Shown here one piece after another: positions 46,387 to 55,519 of a stretch of 64,000 nt of DNA. A program made the position numbers and the translations under genes. The notes beneath the pieces are model-generated. The model did not search any database, had not been told where the DNA came from, and saw only the letters and a list, made by a program, of their open reading frames with translations. The stretch is taken from NCBI RefSeq assembly GCF_002094305.1, contig NZ_LWTX01000006.1, positions 62,001 to 126,000 of the forward strand, read 5' to 3'. The number at the start of each line of letters is the position of its first letter. Position 1 is the first letter of the stretch. The DNA comes from Prescottella equi. Lineage in GTDB: Bacteria; Actinomycetota; Actinomycetes; Mycobacteriales; Mycobacteriaceae.

Positions 46387-47279
46387 GATGTCACCTGCCC
46401 ACCCGCCGCGTAGACGGCGATCCGGGTGGCGACGGCGTCGAGCACGCCGTCCGGCACGTCCGCCGACGATGACCGCAGACAGCGCAGGCGTAGCCGGATC
46501 GAGTCGTCGCCCGGACGGACCCGCGCCACTCCGGTCGCATCGAGGGTGCGGTCCGCGGTGAGCGCGAAGGCCTGGCCGGCCGCGACGAGCGCGAGGGCCC
46601 ATCGGTCGTCGGGCGCGTTGACGACGTCGAGGTCGGCGCCGACGCGCGCGAACGCGTCGTCCAGCAGGTCGTACGCGGCAGGCCCGTCGGATCGTGGTGG
46701 CGACGCGAACCGCAGGCCCGTGAGCCGGGACAGCCCGCACGGGTCCTGCGCGGCGGCCGGATGCGACGCCGGGACCAGCAGCGTCAGCGGCAGCGATACG
46801 ACGTCGGTACCGGTGAGCGGGTCCACCAGCGCCGGATGTTCGATGACCCCGAGGTCGAGCGCGCCCGCGGCCAGTTGGTCGACGAGGTCGGTGCTGGGCG
46901 CGATGCTCACCTCGACCCGCGCCGGCTCGTCGAACGTCCGGAGGGTCGCGGCGACATCGGCGACGAGGGGGGTCGGCACCTTCGGCATCACCCCGACCCG
47001 CAGCGTGCGGTCCTGGACCCTGCGGCGTCTGGCGGTGTCGGTGAACCGCCCCGCCTGCCGCACCAGGTCGATCGCGTCGGGAAGCAGCGCGTGCCCGCTC
47101 GCGGTGAGCACGACACCCTTCGATCCTCGGTGGAAGAGGGTGACGCCCAGCTCGCGCTCGAGCTTCTTCACGCCCTGGCTGAGCGGCGGCTGCGTCATCC
47201 CGAGGCGCGCGGCCGCGCGGCCGAAGTGTTGTTCCTCGGCCACCGCGACGAAGAATTCGAGATGTAGCAGCAGGTTCAT
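46383..47279 (-). CDS. LysR-family transcriptional regulator
   Basis: 298 aa. N-terminal winged HTH (LEFFVAVAEEQHFGRAAARLGMTQPPLSQGVKKLERELGVTLFHRG) and a type 2 periplasmic-like effector domain (LRVGVMPKVPTPLVADVAATL, LDLGVIEHP, LPLTLLVPASHPAAA). Start uncertain: ATG 47279 or 47297, both with weak ribosome-binding sites. It is divergent from the penicillin-binding lipoprotein and coupled to the beta-lactamase-like gene, an AmpR-like layout. A T-N11-A dyad typical of LysR proteins lies in the divergent region. Confidence 0.87.
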   Translation of the reverse strand: MNLLLHLEFFVAVAEEQHFGRAAARLGMTQPPLSQGVKKLERELGVTLFHRGSKGVVLTASGHALLPDAIDLVRQAGRFTDTARRRRVQDRTLRVGVMPKVPTPLVADVAATLRTFDEPARVEVSIAPSTDLVDQLAAGALDLGVIEHPALVDPLTGTDVVSLPLTLLVPASHPAAAQDPCGLSRLTGLRFASPPRSDGPAAYDLLDDAFARVGADLDVVNAPDDRWALALVAAGQAFALTADRTLDATGVARVRPGDDSIRLRLRCLRSSSADVPDGVLDAVATRIAVYAAGGQVTS

Positions 47280-47310
47280 TACGACTCTGAACTGCAATTA
47301 TTCTGATCGA

Positions 47311-47331
47311 CTATCACGCTCACCCCGATAG
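47311..47331. promoter_or_regulatory. LysR-type operator (T-N11-A dyad)
   Basis: CTATC-N11-GATAG, a perfect dyad of the LysR class, 32 bases from the LysR start and 72 bases from the penicillin-binding protein start. Positioned to control both divergent genes. Confidence 0.6.
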
Positions 47332-47402
47332 CATATTGGACTGGACCTGGGCGTCGATGCTTCGCTGCCACTCGGTATCGACGTCGAGCGAGCGGAGTGA
47401 CG

Positions 47403-49211
47403 ATGACCCCCATCGGGACGAACCCGGTCGGTCCGGTCGGATGGAGGCGCGGAGCGCTGGTGCTCTCCGCGGCGCTGACGCTGACGTCGTGCGGCATGCT
47501 GGGCGGGCCGGACTCCGGTGAGAAGGTGGCGAAGAAGTTCGTCGGTGCCCTCGGCGGCGCCGACGTGGCAGCGGCCGCGGCTCTCACCGACGACCCGGAC
47601 GGCGCGAGCGACGTGCTGCGCCGGACGTTCGACGGCCTCGGCGAGGAGACCGACGCCGACTTCACCGTCGAGCACGCCGACGACACCGCGTTCACGTACC
47701 GCTCCGACTGGGACTTCGGCGGGGGCCGGACGTGGAGCTATTCGACGACGGTGCCACTCACCACCGCCGACGGGTCCCGGCGCGTCGACTGGTCCGCCTC
47801 GGTGGTCAACGAACGACTCCGCGGCGACCAGGCGTTGCAGTACACGCCGGTCACCGACACCCGGGCGGTGCTGGACGCCAACGGCATGGCGTTGATGGAA
47901 CCGCGGACGGTCACGGTGGTCGCCGTCGAGTCGAGCGCGCTCGTGCCCACGGTCCGCACCCGCCTGGGCGCACTGCTCGCGAAGGCCGTGCCGGGATTCG
48001 AACTCGCGCCGCCCGACCCCGGTGCGCCGACCGCGCCGGACGCGCGGATCGACCTGGTGACGCTGCGCCAGGAGGACGTCGAACCGATCCGCGCGGAACT
48101 CGAACGAATTCCCGGCATCCACCTGTCCGACCAGCTGCGGCTGCTCACCGTCGATCGGGAGATGACGTCCCCGGTCGTGGCCGGGCTGCGGGCGACATGG
48201 GAGGCCCGGCAGAAGGATTCGGCGGGCTGGCGGGTCCAGGCCGTCGACGCCGACGGCGGCGTGACCGGCACCCTCGCCGGCGGCGATCCGCCCGCCGGGA
48301 CGGCGATGCGCACGACTCTCGATCCCCGGCTGCAGTATCTCGCCCAGCGGGCGGTGGACACCGAGCCTCGTGCGGCCGCGCTGGTCGCCCTCGATTCCGG
48401 GAACGGCCAGGTGCTCGCGGTGGCCCAGAACGAACCCGCCGACAGGTCCGGGCCGATCGCCCTCACCGGCCTGTATCCGCCGGGCTCGACGTTCAAGACC
48501 GTCACGACGATGGCGGCACTGCAGAGCGGCGCCGTGAACGCCGACAGCGTCGTCGACTGCCCGGGCACCGCGAACATCTCCGGGCGCGTCATCCCCAACG
48601 AGAACGAGTTCGATCTGGGCCGGGTTCCGCTGCACACCGCGTTCGCGCACTCGTGCAACACCACGATGGGCCGGCTCGCGGTCGACCTGCCCGCCGACGC
48701 GCTGCAGAACCAGGCGCGCGAGTTCGGCCTGGGCGTCGACTACGTGACCCCGGGGCTGACGACCGTCACCGGTTCGGTGCCGTCGGCGGACACCCCGGCG
48801 CAGCGGGTGGAGGCCGCGATCGGCCAGGGCGAGAATCTCGCGAGCCCGTTCGGGATGGCGATGGTGGCCGCGGCGATCGCCCGCGGCAGCGCCCCGCTGC
48901 CGCAGTTCATCGGCGGCGAGACCACCACCGCCGACCACGAGCCCGACAAGCTCGACCCCGCGCACGTGCGGGATCTGAAGGCCATGATGACCGAGGCCGT
49001 CCGCAGCGGCACCGCCACGAGCCTCTCCGACATCTCCGGGCTGATGGGTAAGACCGGGACCGCGGAGTTCGGCGACGGCAAGCACTCCCACGGCTGGTTC
49101 GTCGGGATCCGCGGCACCGTCGCGTTCGCGGTGCTGGTGGTCTCGGGGGAGAGTTCCGGTCCCGCCCTCGACATCGCCGGGCACTTCCTGCGGCCGCTCG
49201 ACGAGCAGTAG
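47403..49211 (+). CDS. Penicillin-binding lipoprotein (MecA-N type transpeptidase)
   Basis: 602 aa. Lipobox LTLTSC at about residue 30, NTF2-like MecA-N domain (DSGEKVAKKFVGALGGADVAAAAALTDDPDGAS), an intermediate domain, then a class B transpeptidase with the nucleophile motif STFK, SCN (AHSCNTTMG) and KTGTA. Class B PBPs cross-link peptidoglycan; M. tuberculosis has a related penicillin-binding lipoprotein, Rv2864c. ATG 47403 follows GGAG by 7 bases; an in-frame GTG lies at 47397. Its stop abuts the iniC stop (TAG immediately followed by CTA), with no spacer and no terminator. Confidence 0.9.
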   Translation: MTPIGTNPVGPVGWRRGALVLSAALTLTSCGMLGGPDSGEKVAKKFVGALGGADVAAAAALTDDPDGASDVLRRTFDGLGEETDADFTVEHADDTAFTYRSDWDFGGGRTWSYSTTVPLTTADGSRRVDWSASVVNERLRGDQALQYTPVTDTRAVLDANGMALMEPRTVTVVAVESSALVPTVRTRLGALLAKAVPGFELAPPDPGAPTAPDARIDLVTLRQEDVEPIRAELERIPGIHLSDQLRLLTVDREMTSPVVAGLRATWEARQKDSAGWRVQAVDADGGVTGTLAGGDPPAGTAMRTTLDPRLQYLAQRAVDTEPRAAALVALDSGNGQVLAVAQNEPADRSGPIALTGLYPPGSTFKTVTTMAALQSGAVNADSVVDCPGTANISGRVIPNENEFDLGRVPLHTAFAHSCNTTMGRLAVDLPADALQNQAREFGLGVDYVTPGLTTVTGSVPSADTPAQRVEAAIGQGENLASPFGMAMVAAAIARGSAPLPQFIGGETTTADHEPDKLDPAHVRDLKAMMTEAVRSGTATSLSDISGLMGKTGTAEFGDGKHSHGWFVGIRGTVAFAVLVVSGESSGPALDIAGHFLRPLDEQ

Positions 49212-50759
49212 CTAGGCGGGCGTCACCCGCACCGAACCGGTGTCGAGGTCCAGCCGCATCGCCCCGCCATAGCCCCCGGCGCCGCCGACACCGCCCAGGT
49301 CCGCCAGCACACCCTCGGCGCTGCGGGCCGCGACGCGGCAGGCGCGCGCCGTGAACTGGTCGACCAGGGGGTGTGCGGCCCGCTCGCGCCACTTGCGCAC
49401 CGCGGTGAGCCCGGCCTCCCGGCCGTCCTCGATCGACGCGTCCGCCGCCAGGCCCAGACGCTGCGCCGGATCGATGCCGAACCCGCCGATGAGCCGCTGC
49501 AATTCGGTGAGGTCCTCGGCGGAGAGCCCGGTCTCGGCGCTGCGCAGCCGTCCCAGCATCCGTAGTTCCTGGAACCCGTGGACGTCGGCGAGCAGGCGTC
49601 CGACCTCGTCGAGCAGGCGCGTCGTCGCGTCCGACGGGTGCACGGTGAGCACCCGTTCGAGCGCCACCAGCGCGGAGTGCGTCTTCAACTGTTCGGCGCG
49701 CTGACCGAACTGGACGTCGATCACCTGCCGCAGCTCGTCGAGTCCGCTGCGGGCGACCAGTTCCGCTGCCAGGCCCGGGGAATCGTTCACACCGAGCCGG
49801 ATGAGCATGATCGCGAGGCGGATACCGAAGAGCCCGAACCGGTCCGCGAGCTGACGTCGCATCGCGGCGTCCACCGGGAGCGCGGCGTCGTCGCGGCAGA
49901 AGCGGTCGGCGGACAGCATCGCGAGCTGCAAATCGGCGTCGGGCACCCGGGCGAGCGCCTCGAAGGCCGCGAACTCGCTCTGCCGCAACGTGCGTGCTCC
50001 CAGCGCCAGCAGCCCGGCGACCGGAACCACGGCCTGGCACAGTCCGGTGAGCTCGAGTTCGTCGGTGAATCGCGCCGCGACCTCCTGCGCCGACATCATC
50101 GCGTCGGCCCGGCCGGCACCCACCTCGTCGGCCCGGGAGACCACACCGACCACACCGAGCGGCCCCGACTCGCCGCCCACGTGCGCACCGATCCGGCCCA
50201 GGAACTGGACGTCGGACGCGCTGAGGCTGCGCAGCAGGTAGACCACGGCGTCGGCCCCGGACACCGCGTTCTCGGGGGTGAGCATCCGAAAGGTGCGGGC
50301 CGAGACGTCCTTCGACAGCGACGACGTGCCCGGTGTGTCGATGATCGTGGTCTGCGCCAGCGCGCTGGCCGGCCATTCCACGTCCAGTCGGTCGACGCGG
50401 TCCGCGGTGAGGTCGCCGAGGTCGAACGTCAGACGTCCCTCGTGTCTGCGTACCGCCACGTTGGCCGACGCGTCGCCGTCGTAGCGGGCGGTGACCGTCG
50501 GGGTGGTACCGCTGCGGTACCACGTGACGACCCGGGTGCACTCGGTCGCGTCGGTGGGGGCGATGTCCTGCCCCACGAAGGCGTTGAGCAGCGTCGACTT
50601 CCCGGCCTTGAGCGAGCCGGCCAACGCGACGCGCAGCGGCTCCTCGAGCCGGGCCGCGCACTCGGCCAGTTGCGCGCGCGCGTCCGGGTTGTCGGAGTAG
50701 GCGGCCTTGGCGGCGGCGATCAGGTCCCGCGCGCGCCCCAGCGTCATCGCGGCGGTCAT
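49212..50759 (-). CDS. iniC: IniC-like dynamin-family GTPase
   Basis: 515 aa. G1 motif GSLKAGKS at residues 48-55, switch with a threonine after ATECTR, G3 IIDTPGTSS, and a long helical stalk. In M. tuberculosis IniA and IniC are bacterial dynamin-like proteins induced by isoniazid and ethambutol and implicated in membrane remodelling and drug tolerance. Overlaps the iniA stop by four bases. Identification rests on the paired-GTPase organisation behind an IniB-type gene plus the motifs. Confidence 0.87.
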   Translation of the reverse strand: MTAAMTLGRARDLIAAAKAAYSDNPDARAQLAECAARLEEPLRVALAGSLKAGKSTLLNAFVGQDIAPTDATECTRVVTWYRSGTTPTVTARYDGDASANVAVRRHEGRLTFDLGDLTADRVDRLDVEWPASALAQTTIIDTPGTSSLSKDVSARTFRMLTPENAVSGADAVVYLLRSLSASDVQFLGRIGAHVGGESGPLGVVGVVSRADEVGAGRADAMMSAQEVAARFTDELELTGLCQAVVPVAGLLALGARTLRQSEFAAFEALARVPDADLQLAMLSADRFCRDDAALPVDAAMRRQLADRFGLFGIRLAIMLIRLGVNDSPGLAAELVARSGLDELRQVIDVQFGQRAEQLKTHSALVALERVLTVHPSDATTRLLDEVGRLLADVHGFQELRMLGRLRSAETGLSAEDLTELQRLIGGFGIDPAQRLGLAADASIEDGREAGLTAVRKWRERAAHPLVDQFTARACRVAARSAEGVLADLGGVGGAGGYGGAMRLDLDTGSVRVTPA

Positions 50760-52600
50760 GCGGACAACTCCTCGTTCGCGGCGGAATCGACCGGAAACAG
50801 CTGCGCCGCACGGCCCTTCAAGGTCTCGAGCACGGCCATCTGCTGTTCCACCTCGCCGGCGCGTCGGGTCCGCCCGGTCGATTCGACTTTCGCCGCCTCC
50901 TGCGCGGCCCGCAACGAGTCCCCGAGCGAACGCAGCGTCTGTTCCGCGATGGCCGTGAAGTGGTCGCGCAGCAGGCGCTGGATCAGCCGCAGCCGGTCCT
51001 TGGACTCCTTGCCCACCTGGAAGCTCACGTCGTCGGTGAAACGCCGGATCGCGACCTTCGCGTCGGCCCTCCGTTTCACGACCCGGGTCTCCCGGTCGTC
51101 GCGATAGGCCTTGGTACCGAGCAGAACTCCCGCACCCACCGAGATCGGGTTGAGCAGGGTCATGCCCATCAGCGTCGTGATGAGACCGAACATCAGCACG
51201 CCGCCGTACGAGCCGCGCATCCCGACCAGCACCTTCTGGGCGATGCCGATGCGGCCCGACTCGAGATCGGAGAGCGCGGCGACGGGATCGAGCACGCTGT
51301 CGAGATCCCCGACGTCCAGGTGTGGCAGTTCCACGGTGCCCGCGTCCGCGAAGTGCTCGGCCACCACCTCCGCGAGCCACAGCGCACGCTCGTGCGCCCA
51401 CACGAAGTTGTCACCCACCGACTGCGCGATCTGCTGCTCGAGCCACTCCCCCAGCTCGTCCCACTCCTTGCCCGGATCGCATTCGTCCACGGCGCGTTCG
51501 GCCTCCCGCGTCACCTGCCGAAGCCGGTCGCGCAGGTCGTGATCGATGTCCGACGCGAGATCGGCGATCCCGTCGGCGAGGGTCTGCTGCCAGCGCGACG
51601 TCTTCTTCTGCAGTTCCTCGGTGACGGCCTTCGCGCGCTGCAGCTCGGCGACGGCCGCGGCGCCCTTCGCGGGATCGCGCAGCGCCGCGAGCTCGCTGCC
51701 GAGGGAGAGCATGAGGTGCTCGACGACGGCATGGACGTCGAGCGAAACGGCCCGGCGCAGTCCACCCGCCGCATGGTCGACGACCCGTTCCCGGAGGAAG
51801 TCGTACAGCGCCGCGAAACCCGACTCGTCGTGCAGCGACCGGTCGTCGAGGCGCATCGCGTGCGAGCGCAGCAGCGACGAGACGGGCAGCAGCGGGACGT
51901 CGATGCCGGCCCGCGTCAGATGTCCGGCGTCCGCCTCGACGATCCGCCGCCAGTGCGGGTACAGGTCGGTCTTGGTGATCAGGCACGCGACGGCCGGGCA
52001 CAGACCCGTCACCTGTCGGAGGAACGCCAGCTCCGGTTCGGTGAACTCCTGGCTGGCGTCGGAGAGCACGAGGACCGCGTCGGCCCCCGGCAGCAGACCC
52101 AGAGTGGCTGCCGCGTGCGGGTTTCCGTGACCGCCCACCCCGGGGGTGTCGACGAACACCAGCCCGTCGGCGAGCAGCGGGCTGGGCACACCCACCTCGA
52201 GGCGCAGCACCTCCCGGCCCTGCGCGAGCGGCGTCGACGGCGTCACCGAGTCCAGTTCCGCGAGCGGCACCTCCACCCGGCGCGTCTCCCCACCGGGCTC
52301 GGCCAGAACCAGCTCGGCGGACGCCTGTTCGGCGTGCTGCACCACCGTCGGTACCGCCGTGGTCTCGTCGTCGCCGACCGAGCACACCGAAAGGTTGAGC
52401 AACGAGTTCACGAACTGGCTCTTGCCCTGTTTGAGCTGACCGACCACCACGACCCGGAAGCGTGGGTCGACGACGCGGCGCCGGACCACTGCGAGGCGAT
52501 CCACCAGATCCGCTCTGCCCGCGGACGACGCGATCTCCGACGTCCGATCGAGCAGGCTCGTGAGAGCCGATTCCGAGGTGGCGCTACCGACGTTGTCCAT
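50756..52600 (-). CDS. iniA: IniA-like dynamin-family GTPase
   Basis: 614 aa. G1 GQLKQGKS at 54-61, G3 FVDTPGVGG, long stalk, and near residue 480-510 a hydrophobic pair (YGGVLMFGLITTLMGMTLLNPISVGAGVLLG) that could insert in the membrane, as in other dynamin-like proteins. Start uncertain: ATG 52600 has a poor ribosome-binding site; in-frame GTG 52651 is possible. Coupled to iniC and 146 bases after iniB, with a GC-rich hairpin between. Confidence 0.87.
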   Translation of the reverse strand: MDNVGSATSESALTSLLDRTSEIASSAGRADLVDRLAVVRRRVVDPRFRVVVVGQLKQGKSQFVNSLLNLSVCSVGDDETTAVPTVVQHAEQASAELVLAEPGGETRRVEVPLAELDSVTPSTPLAQGREVLRLEVGVPSPLLADGLVFVDTPGVGGHGNPHAAATLGLLPGADAVLVLSDASQEFTEPELAFLRQVTGLCPAVACLITKTDLYPHWRRIVEADAGHLTRAGIDVPLLPVSSLLRSHAMRLDDRSLHDESGFAALYDFLRERVVDHAAGGLRRAVSLDVHAVVEHLMLSLGSELAALRDPAKGAAAVAELQRAKAVTEELQKKTSRWQQTLADGIADLASDIDHDLRDRLRQVTREAERAVDECDPGKEWDELGEWLEQQIAQSVGDNFVWAHERALWLAEVVAEHFADAGTVELPHLDVGDLDSVLDPVAALSDLESGRIGIAQKVLVGMRGSYGGVLMFGLITTLMGMTLLNPISVGAGVLLGTKAYRDDRETRVVKRRADAKVAIRRFTDDVSFQVGKESKDRLRLIQRLLRDHFTAIAEQTLRSLGDSLRAAQEAAKVESTGRTRRAGEVEQQMAVLETLKGRAAQLFPVDSAANEELSA

Positions 52601-52685
52601 GAGTCCCGCTGCCCCGCTTCTCTTCCGACCTGCACGCGCACCGACGTCCACGTGCTGACTGATCCGCCGGTCCGCTGGATGCGAA

Positions 52686-52722
52686 TCGGGGCCCCGTTCG
52701 CCTTAGCGCGCACGGGGCCCCG
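52686..52722. terminator. Attenuator-like hairpin between iniB and iniA
   Basis: Two identical self-complementary CGGGGCCCCG blocks (52686-52695, 52713-52722) that can pair with each other across a 17-base loop, 24 bases after the iniB stop. Probably lowers transcription into iniA-iniC relative to iniB. Confidence 0.5.
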
Positions 52723-52746
52723 TTCGTTACAGACCGTGTCCTGCCG

Positions 52747-55218
52747 TCACGGCAGCAGATCGTGTCCCGGATCCAGCGCCGCCGCGGGATCGACCACGAC
52801 CGGATCGATGTGCCCGCCCAGGTCACCGAGACCGTTCGCGAACAGGCCGGCGTCCGACTGACCCGAACCGAACGCGTCGACGTCGATCGAGGACCACGCG
52901 TTTCCGGCAGCGTCGAGCGCGCCCTGCAGCGCCGAGTTCACGCCACCGGTGAGGTCGGCCACGATGTCGCCGGTTCCTGCGATGCCCGCACCGGTCGCCG
53001 CGCCGACGCCGGTCTCGAACCCGGTGTCGAGCCCGGCGTCGAAGCCTGCGCTCGAACCGAAGTCGCCGCCGATCTGGGCATTCCCGATCGCCGACGTCGC
53101 GGCGTCCACCGCGCCGCCGAGGGCGCCGTCGAGAGCACCGGAGACGTCGCCCAGGATGTTCCCGCCGAGGTCGAGCCCACCGCCCAGGCCCGCGCCGAGC
53201 TCACCGGTGGAACCGAGACCGCCACCCACCTGGCCGCCCGGATCGACGGTCGAACCGAGACCGCCACCGGCCCCGATCGCCGCATCGAGTGCCGCGCCCA
53301 GGTCGCCGCCGAGCGAGCCGCCCGCACCGAGCAGACCGCTCAACGCACCACCCAGCTCGGTGCCGAAGCCGCCGTCGCCGGCGAGCACGCTGCCCAGGTC
53401 GAGGGAGCCACCGGACTCGAGGCCGCCGCCGAGCACGCCGCCCAACGCGGCGCCGAGATCTGCGCCCGCGGAACCGCCCACACCGAACGCGCCCTCGAGC
53501 AGGCCACCGAGGTCGGCGCCCGCACCCACTTCGAGGCTGCCGCCGAGCGCAAGTGCGCTGTCCAGCGCCGTGCCCAGCGTCGTGGTGAGCGCGCCGTCGA
53601 CGCCGAGGGCGCTGCCCAGCGCGGCACTGATCGCGGCACCCAGATCACCGCCCGCACCGATCAGGCCGTCGAGGTCGAGACTTCCGCCGATTCCGCCCTC
53701 GAGCGCTCCTCCCAGTGCGGCACCGAGATCCGCACCGACCGAACCGCCTGCGGCGAGCACGGATTCGAGGGCACCGCTGAGCGCAGCCGTCAGATCGCCG
53801 CCGATGTTGCCGGCCAGCTCGGTCCCCAGGCTGCCGCCCACCGACAGCGCCGACTCGAGCGCGCCGTTCAGCGCCGCCGACAGGTCACCACCGATGCCGA
53901 GGGCACCACCGAGCGCGGTTTCCAACGAGCCACCGAGACCACCGGCGGCCTCGACCACACCGTCGAGAACGCCACCGAAGGCCGCTCCGAGCTGTGCCCC
54001 GAGGTCGCCGCCGATCCCGAACGCGCTCTCGAGTGCCGCCGTCAGACCGCCGCCGGTCGCGAGCAGGCCGGTCAGATCGAGGCTGCCCAGACCGTCCAGA
54101 GCGGCGCCGAGGGCCGCGGCGAGTTCCGTGCTGAGAGCGCCGTCCACACCGAGCGAGCCGCCCAGCAGGGCGCCGAGCGAGGCGCCGAGGTCCAGGGCCC
54201 CGTCGATGTTCACGAGGTCGGCGATGTCGATCATGCCGCCCAGTTCGAGGGCGCCGCCCAGCGCGGCACCGAGGTCGCCGCCGATCGACCCGCCGATCGA
54301 CAGCGCCGATTCCAACAGGCCGCTCAGCGACGTACCCAGCTGGGCGGCGAGGTCGCCGCCCAGCGCTCCACCCAGGCTGCCGCCCAGCGCCAGGGCGCTG
54401 TCGAGTGCCGCGTCGAAGCCGGCACCGAGCCCCCCACCGAGCTCGGCGCCGGCCTCGACTGCCGCGCCCAGGAGCGCACCGAGGGCGGCGCCGAGCTCCC
54501 CACCCAGCGCACCTCCGATCCCGAATGCGCTCTCGAGCGCGGCGCTCAACCCGCCGTCGACCGACAGGAGTCCATCCAGATCCAAGCTGCCCACGCCCGC
54601 GAACGCCGCGTTCAGGGCGGCACCGAGATCGGTGACGAGCGAACCGTTGACGTCGAGCACCCCACCCAGTGCCGTGGCCAGCGCCCCACCGAGGTCGATC
54701 GAGCCGCCGATGTCCGCCAGGCCGCCCAGGTCCAGTCCGCCGCCCAGTCCCAGAGCGGCCTCGAAGGCGCCGCCCAGCGCCGCACCCAACTGCGCGCCGA
54801 TCGAGCCACCGGCCGCCAGCGCCGCCCCGAGGGCAGCGGCGATGTCGCCGCCGAAGTCGAAGTCGCCGGTGAAGCCGCCCCCTGCCGCGGCGCCCAGGCC
54901 GAGACCTGCCCCGGCACCGAGTCCGAGACCGGCGCTGCCGCCGAGTCCGCCGCCGAGTCCGAGGCCGCCACCGGCGGTCGCACCGATGGTGCCGGCCGCG
55001 GTGGTGCCCGCCGCGAGGATTGCGCCGAGGTCGCCGGCCGCGCTTCCGAAGAGTCCGGACTCGGCGACCATGGGGGCGACGGCCGCGATGTCTGCGTGGC
55101 ACAGGTCGCCGAGGCCCGCCGCCGCGAGCGACGCCTGCGGATTCGCGCAGTACGCAGCGGCGGCCTCCTCGTCACGAAGAAGCCGGAGGATGAAGTCGAG
55201 TACCGCGTTGCTGGCCAT
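52747..55218 (-). CDS. iniB: IniB-like glycine/alanine-rich repetitive protein
   Basis: 823 aa. The N-terminal ~60 residues (MASNAVLDFILRLLRDEEAA, then AAYCANPQASLAAAGLGDL) form the conserved IniB N-domain. The rest is built of dozens of degenerate repeats of about 10-20 residues, of the type G(S/T)(L/I)(G)(A/G)(D/E)LGAALG with alternating S/A-L-x-L and GGxLG. M. tuberculosis IniB is likewise Gly/Ala-rich, but shorter (about 480 aa). No signal peptide is apparent. Start ATG 55218 with AGGAG 7 bases upstream. Likely an envelope-stress-induced structural or scaffold protein. Confidence 0.85.
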   Translation of the reverse strand: MASNAVLDFILRLLRDEEAAAAYCANPQASLAAAGLGDLCHADIAAVAPMVAESGLFGSAAGDLGAILAAGTTAAGTIGATAGGGLGLGGGLGGSAGLGLGAGAGLGLGAAAGGGFTGDFDFGGDIAAALGAALAAGGSIGAQLGAALGGAFEAALGLGGGLDLGGLADIGGSIDLGGALATALGGVLDVNGSLVTDLGAALNAAFAGVGSLDLDGLLSVDGGLSAALESAFGIGGALGGELGAALGALLGAAVEAGAELGGGLGAGFDAALDSALALGGSLGGALGGDLAAQLGTSLSGLLESALSIGGSIGGDLGAALGGALELGGMIDIADLVNIDGALDLGASLGALLGGSLGVDGALSTELAAALGAALDGLGSLDLTGLLATGGGLTAALESAFGIGGDLGAQLGAAFGGVLDGVVEAAGGLGGSLETALGGALGIGGDLSAALNGALESALSVGGSLGTELAGNIGGDLTAALSGALESVLAAGGSVGADLGAALGGALEGGIGGSLDLDGLIGAGGDLGAAISAALGSALGVDGALTTTLGTALDSALALGGSLEVGAGADLGGLLEGAFGVGGSAGADLGAALGGVLGGGLESGGSLDLGSVLAGDGGFGTELGGALSGLLGAGGSLGGDLGAALDAAIGAGGGLGSTVDPGGQVGGGLGSTGELGAGLGGGLDLGGNILGDVSGALDGALGGAVDAATSAIGNAQIGGDFGSSAGFDAGLDTGFETGVGAATGAGIAGTGDIVADLTGGVNSALQGALDAAGNAWSSIDVDAFGSGQSDAGLFANGLGDLGGHIDPVVVDPAAALDPGHDLLP

Positions 55219-55338
55219 GGGAAAGCTCCTGACAGTAGAAAAGCAGGCTGCCACAGATTCCGTGAAGTCCGACGAGGAACCGCGGCGAGAGTGCCTTCCA
55301 CGCTACGAATTCGGCGGCCGGCGGGTAACGGGGCAGAT

Positions 55339-55411
55339 CCCCCCGACCGCCGCGAGGGGGACCCCGTCGACCCCGTATAGGGGATCGCCGGAGGATAGGG
55401 GGAGAGCCCCC
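55339..55411. promoter_or_regulatory. Cluster of C-run/G-run dyads in the iniB divergent promoter
   Basis: Three short inverted repeats in 73 bases: a C6...G5 pair at 55339-55344/55356-55360, CCCC-GTATA-GGGG at 55371-55383, and GGGGG-AGAG-CCCCC at 55398-55411. They lie 121 to 193 bases upstream of iniB and 109 to 181 upstream of the divergent gene, as expected for IniR-type operator sequences. Confidence 0.45.
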
Positions 55412-55519
55412 AACCTGCGATGTCCGCAGACGTTTCCCGTAACGCTCGGTGCGGCGCCGCCGACAATCGGCATACCACCGGCGGTGCCGTGCCCCGCCCC
55501 GAACGCATCGGAGATGGAC

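Noticed and set aside
46386-46740. N-terminal extension supplying a signal peptide for the beta-lactamase-like protein
   Set aside because: The frame lies wholly inside the LysR gene and is Arg/Pro-rich without a hydrophobic segment.
52949-55519. A plus-strand frame of ~850 codons open opposite iniB
   Set aside because: It is the antisense shadow of the regular GC-rich repeat; composition is Pro/Arg/Ser-rich filler and it merges into the true Hsp70-like gene only by chance. The real start is ATG 55520 with a ribosome-binding site.
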